The notes under the pieces were generated by a model, which was not told the origin of the DNA, searched no databases, and saw only the letters and a program-made list of their open reading frames with translations. A stretch of 64,000 nt of DNA from Rhodocollybia butyracea (lineage: Eukaryota; Basidiomycota; Agaricomycetes; Agaricales; Omphalotaceae), in assembly GCA_015501585.1 (NCBI GenBank), contig JADNRY010000331.1, forward strand, positions 1 to 64,000, read 5' to 3'. Of this stretch, positions 47,593 to 57,505 are shown piece by piece; the first letter of the stretch is position 1, and each line of letters begins with the position of its first letter. The position numbers were made by a program, and so were the translations under genes.

Positions 47593-48182
47593 ATGCGTTT
47601 TGGTTGCATCTCCGCATGCCTGTTCTTTGGTCTTATTCCAGCTACCTTCGCGTTGCCTGTGAATGTGAGTCCCCATAACAATCCGAAAGAGGTTTTCGGG
47701 GTTCACCAATACGTCTAGAACGAGATAACGCGTAGGGCCCCTGATCCCCTGGAGATTCATATCACATATCCAAAGGCTCTCGAACACCTCGAAAGCAAGA
47801 TGTATTCAGTCATGCACTCCGTACTGGACGAATATCGCGTGAACCTGCTCATTGGGGAAAATTGGAAAATCGTGCCTATGAAAACATTGCCACCACCTTC
47901 CGTACAGAAGCAGAAAGGGTGGATAACAGCTCAGATAACAGGGCCGGAACCGTGCCGACCACCGAAACTGTCCCAGGGAAAAGATTTGAAAGATCATTGT
48001 GAAATGCTGGTCTATCTGAAGAAACCCACAGAGAATGTCATGATCAAGGATGCGACAGGAAGGACCATTGTTACAAAATCGGGTGAGTGCTGTTTCGAGT
48101 GTTCGATGCGTTCCTTAAAAATACCTCTACTTTGTTTTCCCCAGAGACCACGGTTAAGCCTTCGTCTTTAAGAATCAACTGA
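47593..48182 (+). CDS. Small secreted protein, cluster copy 1
   Basis: Exons 47593-47664, 47719-48082 and 48145-48182 are phase-consistent and give 157 residues. Exon 1 encodes almost exactly a signal peptide (MRFGCISACLFFGLIPATFA, cleavage likely before LPVN). The mature part has VMHSVLDEY, GWITAQITGPEPC and DHCEMLVYL, so two conserved cysteines could pair, then a lysine-rich tail ending SSLRIN. The family is not recognised. Small, secreted and tandemly duplicated genes in mushrooms are often effector-like or fruiting-related; that is inference. Confidence 0.8.
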
Positions 48183-49339
48183 TTATATAGAGCCGATCTG
48201 TATAACAGAGACTAGGGATATAGATTAAAGATTATCGATCTGATCATAACGCGTGCAATGCATCAGACGGCGTAGTCTCAAACCAGAATTCACGAGAAAA
48301 TAAAATCGTTCGCTCAAGACGCGTTTGCCAAGTTAAAACGAAACCAACGCAAGTGAGGCTAAGAGGTAAACCTTCCGAAATCTACCCATATCCGAGGATC
48401 CCTCGGATCGTCATAACTTGAGCTCGAGTATCACGGATGGTGTTTACTGCTCATGATCAACTCAGGATAACGCGCTTCTGAGCTAATTAACATTGTACTC
48501 CGTCACCAAACGCCCTAGTAGTCTCAACAATCTAGACCATCGCCATTATACTACAGGCTCCACGCAGACTACCCGTGACCCAGTAGGATTAAAGAATACG
48601 AGTCGGTCCTCAGGTTTATTATAAAAAAACCCTGTGGTATCACGCGTCGCAGCTGCTCGGTTTGCTCGTACTTACCGCCGCACACGCCCACACTTACTCG
48701 CACCCAATAATCCCCGCACGTTACAGTAGATTCATGATCAACGTGCCCAATTTCGTGTATCGATCACACCATTTCCTGCCCCGGCGTTCAGATCTTGGAC
48801 TATGCCGAGTAATTCACTTCCTTCCTTCCTTCCTTCCTCCATGTTTGCAAACCGGGGTTTGCTGATTGTACACAGTAGTTTCCATCAGTCATGGCGCAGC
48901 AAGCTGAGAGAGATATACATACGCATGAGTGTCTGGACTCTGCACCACCTATACGTTCTATACGTTCCATACCTCAGGCTTTGATCAGTCCAACCAATGA
49001 TATTCTCGATTTGGCGTTGCAGTTGCGCTGCAGCCAAGAATAATAGAAACTGGACCGTAGTTATGACACTGGAACCATCCCAGAGTTGTTCTATTTTTCG
49101 ATAGTACTTATGCTTTGCGGATGGTAATTTTTATCAACTTCCTTCCCCTTCCTTCCTTCCTTCCATCTTGCGTCCATCATTGATGTACCGAAGGAAGTCG
49201 GAAGGAAATGAATTGCTCGGTACGGAAATTTTGAAATAACAGCCATACCATCAGCCGCGCCTCTACTTTTCCCAGTTTGCTCACGGGTGAATATATGCTA
49301 TACTTACACGATAAGAGAGGATAAAAGAGGATAAGCTGG
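48183..49339. other. Spacer between secreted-protein copies 1 and 2
   Basis: No gene. 48805-49220 is bounded by the imperfect inverted repeat CCGAGTAATTCACTTCC / GGAAATGAATTGCTCGG (15 of 17) and contains (TTCC)n runs at both ends, so it could be a small TIR element; no target-site duplication is clear. Confidence 0.4.
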
Positions 49340-49347
49340 TATAAAAT
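49340..49347 (+). promoter_or_regulatory. TATA box of secreted-protein gene 2
   Basis: TATAAAAT lies 172 bp before the start codon, in the same GGATAAGCTGGTATAAAAT context as copy 3. Confidence 0.7.
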
Positions 49348-49511
49348 GATGTGTACTATGCTCAGATCTCTACTCCCCGCTGGTCGAGCTCCCCATCTGT
49401 ATTTCCCGTTTGTCTTTGCTGGTCAAAGATCAACCTCAGTCCTCCCGCACTCATTCAACTTGAAGTCGTCTACGCAGAGTCTTCCAATCCCTCCCCACTG
49501 CCTGCACCACT

Positions 49512-50149
49512 ATGCGTTTTGCTTTCATCTCCACGTGTCTATTCTTTGGTCTTATTTCAGGCGGCCTTGGGCTGCCTCTGAATGTGAGTCCCCATAACAA
49601 TCTGAAAGAGGTTTCAGGGGTTTACCAGTATACTATCTAGGACAAGAGCACGCTTAGGGCCCGTGATAGCCCGGAGATTAAGATCACATATCCAGAAGTT
49701 CTCGTACACACCAAAAAATTCCCCATCCTATTCTCAGCCATACGCTCTGTAGTGAAGGAATATCGCATCGCACTGGGAATTTCAATACCACAGAACTTGT
49801 TACGATGGAACTTTGAGCATAAGACATCATCAACTTCCGAATCCCCAAAGATGGAAAATGGATGGGTGACGGTTGAGATGAGAGGGCCGGAACCGTGCCA
49901 GTTGAAACCGAAAGAACATTGTACGATGTTGATCTATCTTCCAAACATCCCAAACAGTGGGACCACGTCGGTTGCGCCACCGCCAAAGAAGGATGTCGTG
50001 ATCAGGAATGTCTTTATCAAGAATGGTAAAGGAGAATATATTTGGACTATGTGGGGTGAGTGCTGGTTCGAATTTTCAGTGCATTCCTTACCTTCACTTC
50101 GTTTACTCCAGATCCCTTGGTTCCTCGTCCATCTAGTATAGGAACTTAA
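49512..50149 (+). CDS. Small secreted protein, cluster copy 2
   Basis: Exons 49512-49583, 49641-50055 and 50112-50149 are phase-consistent, 174 residues. Signal peptide MRFAFISTCLFFGLISGGLG. The mature part keeps GWVTVEMRGPEPC and EHCTMLIYL, with the two conserved cysteines, and has a longer insertion (NSGTTSVAPPPKKD) before the conserved VIRN...KNGKG block. Intron positions and phases equal those of copy 1, so the copies arose by tandem duplication and diverged in protein sequence while introns stayed alike. Confidence 0.8.
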
Positions 50150-50580
50150 TTCGATAGACCAGCATTGGTGCGCTGGGCTCACTATCCAGTTGTGTGGGAT
50201 TTTGCTTGTTTGTTGAGAGAGGATCGACGAGGAAGATCCTGCAATAGCCATGGGTCACAGCATGGATACGTCCCAAAGCAGACTTAGTTTTCCCTGGTGC
50301 CCTTCCCCCCCCCCTAGTATACCATTTCATGCATCTTATGCCTAGTTATCTATGTATTTAGATTGTTGCGCAGTTATTGACATTGTCCTTCGTCACGAAA
50401 GCCTAGAACTTTGACGACAGTGATCATCATCGATCATCCCTCGGGTTTACCGTGTGCAGACTGCTCAGCGAAGCGCCCAGGAGAGTTAAGTACAAGTTAA
50501 GTATCGGGGCCTTTACAATGTGAAGGGGTATTTTGTCTATCTACAGTCACAGTATATCGCACGGCAATTTCTTTTGGCTT
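50150..50580. other. Spacer
   Basis: No gene is seen; a C-run lies near 50308-50316. Confidence 0.4.
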
Positions 50581-51145
50581 GATTTCTGGCAGGCTCTATG
50601 TAATAATTGAAGCATTTACAGCTCTTCCAGGATGTTATCGATACCTACTTACGTGACATGTTCGATGGTTTCAATCCACGCGCCACCGTCATGGAGGACC
50701 CGGCCGGTTTATTCTACAGCTTTTGTAAGTACTTCCCCTTACAACCATCTCACTTAATCCTTGCTTGATACTCATACGCCACCGTCGTGCAGGACCTTGA
50801 CTCAGCTTTTGAATCCTCATCAGTGACAGTCGCCCATTTCCCACCGCTTACTGATGAACAATCTCACTGGACAGCTGGATTCAGTAAGTACTTACTAACT
50901 TACTAAACAGCGCAAGAGTGCACCGTGACCCGCCACCGTCCTGCAGGCCCTGTTCTAGCCCGGCTCATTACTTCTCCGTCGAACAGCGTCGAACCCACTG
51001 TATCATTATGAGTTGCTGAAATGTTCCCGTGGCAGCCAACCTACTACCTTCACCAAACTGTTGGATAGTTCCAATGTTAATGCACGCGCCACAGTCATGC
51101 AGGGTCTGGTCCCGGTTTACTACTTAGCTAGTTAGTTTTCGGCTA
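50581..51145 (+). other. Four degenerate exon-like repeats around a RATVM/ATVVQ motif
   Basis: Similar units occur at 50676, 50778, 50928 and 51081 (core GCCACCGTC(A/G/C)TGCAGG). The first reads LFQDVIDTYLRDMFDGFNPR then ATVMEDPAGLFYSF and stops at a GTAAGTAC donor. The second reads ATVVQDLDSAFESSS to HWTAGFS and ends at another GTAAGTAC. The third and fourth (ATVLQALF, RATVMQGLVPVYY) are degraded. This looks like a small gene or exon multiplied in tandem and decaying. No family is recognised. Confidence 0.45.
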
Positions 51146-51865
51146 TATCGGACGCTTCGTTCACAGCCAAGTAATAAATAAAACTTTGCGTCCCGGTTCT
51201 CTTTTGGTTCAAACTCAGAGGCTACGTAACGCTCTTCCCTTCAGAACGAGCACGTTAGTCTCACCTTTAAGGTGGCCATAAGTAAGTAGCCCGCTCATTC
51301 CATGCGTTTATTCCCCCTTGTAAATATATACTCACTCGTTCTTTCAAACTCCATATCAACGGTATGCATAGGCCGGCATAGGCCAGTTTCGCTACTCGAT
51401 CAGAAAAGCTCAGCTTTACACGTACATGCGGGGTGAGACAGCCTTGTTGATAAGTACCAGTATATACTCGTACTTACACGTAGGCCCAACTTGAATGCAA
51501 GTTCCTGAACGTGATTGGGCAAGAGCCTGCTGTATTGTTTCATCTTTGCCGTGTTTTGGTACTCATCGATTTTGCATCGATTCATTATTTCCATGATAAG
51601 GTCTACTCTGAGCATACGAGAATTTACGAGAGCTTAGCGAGTACAGAGGACATATAATATGGGGGAAGGACTCTATAACGCCCTTGGAGAAAGAAGGGCA
51701 GCGCAAAGATAAATCTATGTAAAAGGATGAGGAATGAGCAGGACCGTACACAGTAAGTATTAAGCCAGTGGTAGCGGGATCGGGAAAGCATGCATCATGG
51801 CAGTATACACGGTAGTTTTCATCAATCGCGGCACAGCGATGATTATCTGCTCCAGGATAAGCTGG
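51146..51865. other. Spacer
   Basis: No gene is supported; the last part is the upstream region of secreted-protein copy 3. Confidence 0.4.
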
Positions 51866-51872
51866 TATAAAA
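51866..51872 (+). promoter_or_regulatory. TATA box of secreted-protein gene 3
   Basis: TATAAAA lies 170 bp before the start codon, in the GGATAAGCTGGTATAAAAT context shared with copy 2. Confidence 0.7.
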
Positions 51873-52035
51873 TAATAAGTGTGGACTCCAAGTTCCTACG
51901 TCCCGCTGGTCGAGCTCCCCATCTACAGTCTTTGCTGGTCAAAGATCGACAACTAAAGTCAACTCAATCCTTCCGTACTCATTCAGGTCGCTCGCTTACA
52001 CACTATTCCAATCTCTCCCCACCGCCAGCTCCACT

Positions 52036-52591
52036 ATGCGTTTTGATTGCATCTCCGCTTGCCTGTTCTTTGGTCTTATTTCAAGTGGCTTCGCGTTGCC
52101 TGTGAACGTAAGTCCCCATAATCTCAGGAAAGAAGTTTTAGAAGGGTTCACCAACATATCTAGGACGAGAACACGCTTAGGGCCCGTGACATTATGGAAA
52201 TTAGGATCACATATCCAAAGGCTCTCGAGGCTAAACATGAAGCATTACTTGTGACCATGCACTCCGTGATGGATGAATATCACGATAAAATGAGAAGAGG
52301 GAAATTAGATTGGAAGATTGTCCTGGATACTGCTTCCTTGCCTGAGGAAAATGGATGGCTAACGGCCGAGATAAGAGGGCCGAAACCGTGCCAGGGAGAA
52401 GAACGAGAAGCACATTGTAAGATGCTGGTCCGATATCAAAAAAAACCCAACAAAGAATATCATGATCAAGGATGCGAAAGGGGTGTATATTTTTTCTGAA
52501 AGGGGTGAGTGCTTTTTCAGATGTTCAATGCGTTTCTTAACCTCCTATTTCTTCAGAACCCCTAGTTAAGCCTCCAGCTATAGGAATTTGA
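52036..52591 (+). pseudogene. Small secreted protein, cluster copy 3, frameshifted
   Basis: Exon 1 52036-52107 (signal peptide MRFDCISACLFFGLISSGFA), exon 2 from 52164, exon 3 about 52557-52591. The body keeps VMDEY, GWLTAEIRGPKPC and AHCKMLVRY. Just after an A8 run, near 52446-52451, one extra base relative to copies 1 and 2 shifts the frame, and translation stops at 52497-52499. The expected downstream frame (IMIKDAKG, then the donor GTGAGT and a last exon ending in TGA) is still open, so the break is recent or an assembly error. Confidence 0.75.
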
Positions 52592-52879
52592 TTATATAGA
52601 TCAGTTGCGTAGTGACCTGAGTCAGCCTGTATGATGAAGATAGGAATATAGACTAGAAAGCTTACTTACATATCGATCTGGTAGTCCACTAGATGACGCG
52701 TTTACCAGGTTTAAACGGAGCCAGCGAAACCTTAAAGGGCTCCAAAACCTCTTGAAACCAACCCAGGTTGATGACTTGGGGGTATCTACTCTTCGTGATA
52801 ACGAAACGACTTCACTTCCCTGATCATCAAAAGCAGAAAAAGCAGTTAGTCAGCATTAATAACTTCTCAAACTGAAAAG

Positions 52880-53344
52880 CTAGTAACCGCAGTTGATTCC
52901 ATAGACAGCATTGTAGGTACGAACGGAGCTGTCAGCGCTACAAGTGGATAGATAAAAGGACCGAGACCATGTCAAGGACAAGGTCATTGTGCAATCCTGA
53001 AAACACAAATCAAGATTGGCACCTTGATCAAGAATGAGAGCCCGGGAGGAACGATGAAACGTGGTGAGTTTCCATTTCGTTTTCTCCAGGTTCAGCTTAA
53101 GCATCCACTGGCGGTGATTTGACATATATGAGCAGATGGAGGCATCGTGCATGTCCCGGCCCCACTTGAGTCGATGTTATTTGTGTTTTATTTGGATTGT
53201 TGGTCGCCGACTCCACTGACTGGTGCGGCGGTTAGAGGAAATAAGGCAGAATTCTACCGTGTCATTCAAGTTAATGGGGTATCATCCGACGACACGTTTG
53301 ACGATTATACGATTAAGTATTTCGCATCTAGAAAAAAAGAGTAA
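52880..53344 (+). pseudogene. Relic of secreted-protein gene 4 plus a short downstream frame
   Basis: 52955-53065 keeps GPRPCQGQGHCAILK and a GTGAGT donor at the family's intron position, but a stop (TAG) precedes it and no signal peptide exon is found. 53147-53344 is open (LFVFYLDCWSPTPLTG... ending YFASRKKE); whether it belongs to this relic is unclear. Confidence 0.5.
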
Positions 53345-53517
53345 AGCGCTTTGAAAGAAATGATCACTCTCTGGCTCAAGTGATGTATATTCACGGGGGG
53401 GGGGGTAGAACTATGCGCGTAGCTAGCAGGACCAACGTGGGGTAGGCGAAGAGGAAACTCAACACGAACTCTTCTCCTTGCCACGGCTCACGGGCCGCCT
53501 ACGGTTGTTCCCTTATG

Positions 53518-54148
53518 CTACTGGGTCTTTAGAATCTCCAGTGATTCTTCCTGCTTTTGCCGTTTGTATCGTACGTTTTCTACACGGTGGTTTAGACCAT
53601 GATTGGCTCCTTTCATCCAGAACACACCTTCCAAAACGGCCTTCATTTGGGTTTTTTGAGCCTCTTGGGTTTCTTCAATTACGTTTTGTAGTATTACAAG
53701 GTCTTTCTCTGGAAAAGCCTTTACTACGAGATGCACTCAATCGCCACAGAAGAGATTTAAACGAACCTCGAGACTTGGCCAGCTCACGATAATCGGATAA
53801 CGATGACTGCTGTGCCTGCAGTGCACCATGAAGATAATTTTTAACCTCGTCACTCTGAATGTCCTTTTCGAGCCTAATCTGGTCTTTCTCTCGCTGTCGT
53901 TCCTCGGACCTTAACATCTGTTCTCTACTTTCAACCAGTTGATCATTGAGCAACTGCTTCAATACGGCGAACTGCTCCGTGATGGTCTGGTAAGATGAGG
54001 CTACGGTTTTGTGTTGCCCTTGGCCATCGTCTCGGCGTGTAATTCCTGCAGCATCGGATGGGCCAGCTTGTGTCGACGTTGCTGATGATGGTTTGTCTGA
54101 TATCATTTTCCCGCGATTATTAATTGAATCACCGTGGGCCAGATGCAT
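53518..54148 (-). CDS. Hypothetical coiled-coil protein, two exons
   Basis: Exons 54148-53767 and 53723-53518 on the minus strand, joined by a 43-bp intron (GTTCGT...CGTAG) that restores the frame, 195 residues. Residues about 50-115 are Gln/Glu/Arg-rich with heptad-like spacing (LKQLLNDQL, SREQMLRSEERQREKDQIRL), so a coiled coil is likely. A second helical stretch has VILQNVIEETQEAQKTQM. No signal peptide or membrane segment. The family is not recognised. It is divergent from FKBP12, with about 515 bp between the start codons, so the promoters may be shared. Confidence 0.65.
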
Positions 54149-54663
54149 AATATTGATTGTCGGAATATCATCATATCATCGCATACCACAGACGCAAGTG
54201 ACTTGAGGACGTAGTCATAACATGTACTGTGGTTGATCGTCTATGGTGGCATAACACCATCACGGGGACGAGAATCTTGCTTGACTATGCCTCTTCGAAT
54301 GCCTTTATCAACAATTCGGGTGCTATGTCGAATTGTTTCTATTTTCGAGACTTCTGCAGCACAAGTCAATCGTTGCTGTTACTGCATGTCCTGCTCAAAG
54401 CGAATAATCTTCAATCAGTTACTGGGACTTCTTTCTCATTGTGTTCATTCAATCGCTAAAGTTCTCATCTTCTTTTTTTTCGTGACAAGTTCACCGTCCC
54501 GGACCATACTTATCGATAACAGATTTCTTTTGATTTTTTTGGTTAAATAATCTTTAGTTCTGCGATAACATGCTCGGCAATTTGATCCACGAACCGATGG
54601 CAGGAGATAAGTCGTGCCCAGTATATAAGGGTGCTCGTTGACCATGCGTTCGCTATTCTCCCA

Positions 54664-55297
54664 ATGGTGAGCCTTTTTCGTGTCCCTTTTTCGCTTTTGT
54701 GAGCTCATTTCCCGAAAGGGTATATCGCTCGAAAGACTATTACCAGGAGATGGAAAGACTTTTCCTCGCAAAGGAGGTGTGTATCAAGAGGATATCGAGT
54801 TGGAAAGCAGGCACTTATTCAGGTTTGCTTATTTTACTAGATATCGTCAGTATTCACTACACCGCAACCTTGGAGGACGGATCTATCTTTGATTCCAGTT
54901 ACAACAGGCTAGTATTTCACAGCTCCAAGACGATTTCTTGTGAATTTATCTATCTCCAGAGGTAAACCATTCGTAGTTGAAATAGGCACAGGGAAAGTGA
55001 TTCAAGGATGGGACGAAGGTTGATCCACTCGCTATTTTCCCCGCTACGACGTAGAATGTCTGAACCCCAATCAAGCAGTGCCTTTGTTATCTCAAGGCGA
55101 AAAAGCTATTTTGAAAACTCCGCCTGACTTGGTCAGTGCTTCTTGTTCCTCTATTCCACTTGCATGTCAAATGATTATAACTTCAGGCTTACGGCGACGA
55201 TGGCGTACCCCCGTTTATTCCTCCGAAGTCTACATTAACTTTTGAAATGGAGTTACTCGAGATTATCAGGCCAGGCGTAACAGAACCAACCTCATAG
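54664..55297 (+). CDS. FPR1: FKBP12-type peptidyl-prolyl isomerase
   Basis: Cytosolic cis-trans prolyl isomerase, receptor of FK506 and rapamycin in fungi. Proposed exons: 54664-54666 (ATG only), 54719-54776, 54841-54907, 54960-55018, 55079-55131 and 55187-55297, giving 116 residues. The protein starts MGISLERLLPGDGKTFPRKG and continues DIVSIHYTATLEDG, FDSS, VIQGWDE, PLLSQGEKAIL and AYGDDGVPPFIPPKSTLTFE, covering the whole domain, with the drug-pocket Tyr, Phe/Asp, Val-Ile-Trp and the second Tyr. Oddities: intron 3 is GC-AG (GCTAGT), intron 4 uses a GTTGAT donor and its removal leaves GWDE-VP where the family has GWDEGVP, and the C-terminus extends about 8 residues past the usual end. Confidence 0.85.
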
Positions 55298-55632
55298 CAT
55301 GTCGCTTTTGCTCGAAATAAAACGGGATTTTTTGTGTGTTGCTCTCCTACTACTGTCGCCGTTCCTGATTTATAGCCTGGAATTCTACCTGTCGAATTTG
55401 AACACGAAAAGCCGCAGGCTAGGATACAGCCTCGGAGGTCCAAGTAATCTACTGAATGCCGCCACTCCTCTGTCATTCGCACCCGCGATACTCTTGAGTT
55501 CTCGAAGTCTCGCACGGCGGCGTATATGTACTTTAGGTTTGTTTCATGGGTTATATAGTGGGATGTCTGCCAAATGAATCATCAGGGACGACCTACTTAT
55601 TGGATGATGAATTCGAAGAAGGAAAAAACAAG

Positions 55633-55995
55633 CTAAATCATTGCTTTGCGGTAAGGACTGAGGTAAATTTGAGCAGTCATACGCTCGCCACAATCCGACG
55701 TCGCTAAGTAGCAAATTGCTTTGTGCATTCGGGAAGACTCGTAAGTAATTCGAGTACTGATGTTCTCCAGATTCATACCCTCATAAGTATAGAAACGGGT
55801 TGTCACATCAATCATTTGTAAGGAACGACCGCAAAGGAACGCGAACAAGTCCGCGATGCGATACAGATCGATCCTTATTGACGCTTTGCCGTATCGGACC
55901 GTGGTTCGTGGACCGCACGGACCGCCGGTGTCTGGCGCTGGAGGGAAAAACGTTCGGGGGTGAATCGTTTTGCCAACGTAGAAAGTCATATCCAT
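55633..55995 (-). CDS. Uncertain minus-strand exon, hypothetical
   Basis: An open stretch of 120 codons (FFPPAPDTGGPCGP, IDLYRIADLFAFLCGRSLQM, YESSRMHKAICYLATSD) ends with TAG at 55633. A CCTGCAG acceptor-like site lies upstream near 56027, so this may be a last exon with the rest at 56050-56140. The overlapping frame on the same strand is also open, so the reading is ambiguous. No family is recognised. Confidence 0.3.
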   Translation of the reverse strand: MDMTFYVGKTIHPRTFFPPAPDTGGPCGPRTTVRYGKASIRIDLYRIADLFAFLCGRSLQMIDVTTRFYTYEGMNLENISTRITYESSRMHKAICYLATSDCGERMTAQIYLSPYRKAMI

Positions 55996-56140
55996 CAGAT
56001 ATGCTATGATAATGATTTTCTGCAGGCAAAAGATCTAACTCGTGAGTCGGGTTTGTAAAATCGGAGCAGCATGGTGCTTCAATGGCACCTTGAATGGCAC
56101 CTGAGGAAACTCCTGGTCTTTTGAGAGACGTTTGATGCAA

Positions 56141-57505
56141 GCAAGTGAGGGCCCCTGTGCCTAAATCCTCTGTTCGTCTGTCTCTCTATCTTTGCGCAAA
56201 AAAATTGTCAGGGGGCAGCTGGGGGACGCATGCAAGGTGCCTTTCAAGGTGACATTTATGATCAAAGCCCTTCAAAGCCCCTAGCTTTCACTGGATGCTG
56301 TGCACTGTGGTTGATCAATGCCCCCTGCATGGACGTACCATTTACTAGTACGTATACCGTAAGAATATCCGTCAGCTATACTTATCATCGATGATCTTCT
56401 GTTATACTTCCTTCCTTCCGTTTACATACCCGGCTCCGTCATACGTACGGAGGGTCCCATGATGAACAACCAAACTACTACTACTACTAGTCATAAGACT
56501 GTTCCGCTTCCTATAGCTACCGTTACGAGGATTGTGGAGCTTCGTTGCAGCACTGTCCGGGAAAAATCAGTGAATTGCCAAGGAATACCCTGCTCTTATG
56601 ATTTCCTGTCCTCGTTATCATTGATTACTGAAACAATCCAGCAGTAATCCAGCTCAATTAGGGCATATTTGGGATAGGATGACCGCTGATACTAATAGAG
56701 GAACTGGTAGGCCCCGTACCCCATGTACAGTGCCATAGAGCTGCAGAGAGTGCTATTGAGAGCTGGTGAGAAGTCGGTTTAGCGAAGGAACCGAATATCC
56801 AGACTAGTCGTGTTGCGTGTGAAACGAGTGCTCCGACTGGGAACGCTCGTCAAACTCACCTCAGCAGAGGGCAATTTGGCCCATAAGATGACAATGTCAG
56901 TACGAGACAAAATTCCAAAGAGAGTTGTAGGCGTTGAAATCGGGGCCGAGAGGGCTGGCTGTTCGGGTTGTTTTAACCTTGAAGCTTGACGAGCGACAGG
57001 GATTAATGATCCCAGAAGATATTCACTTTCCTAGCTGCAGAATAAATTAATCACCAACGAAAACAGATGTCATCAACGTTGTTCGGGGCTGGGAATATAC
57101 TGGAATATACTTTACAAACATATGCGTACCCGGATATACATATGCTACGAGAGTGATGCGGGTGTATTATAGTATGGACAACTTTAAAGCAAGTTAATTC
57201 GAGAATTTCGACTTTATCGCGAGAAAGCATCTCACGAAGAGCTTTTGAAGTGAAAATCAGCCGATATTTGAGCCATTTATACTGAATTTAAGACGCAGCA
57301 GCGCGAGAGACAACTGAGAGAAACTATGTAAAGGGCGCCGGGACTTCGGGGAAAAAATGAGGGGCCGTTCATATGGGAATTTCCGATCAAGCCGAAAAAT
57401 CTCAGATCGAATGCAATAATTAGAACTTACATATGCTCACGCAGCTTTCTTTCTTCTAGTCCCTCATCTCCCTTGGATTACTGGAGACCGTAGAGTTCCA
57501 GTAGG
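56141..57505. other. Spacer before the Ral2-like gene
   Basis: No supported gene. The pyrimidine-rich stretch at about 57440-57475 just before 57506 may be leader or an upstream exon of the next gene. Confidence 0.4.
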
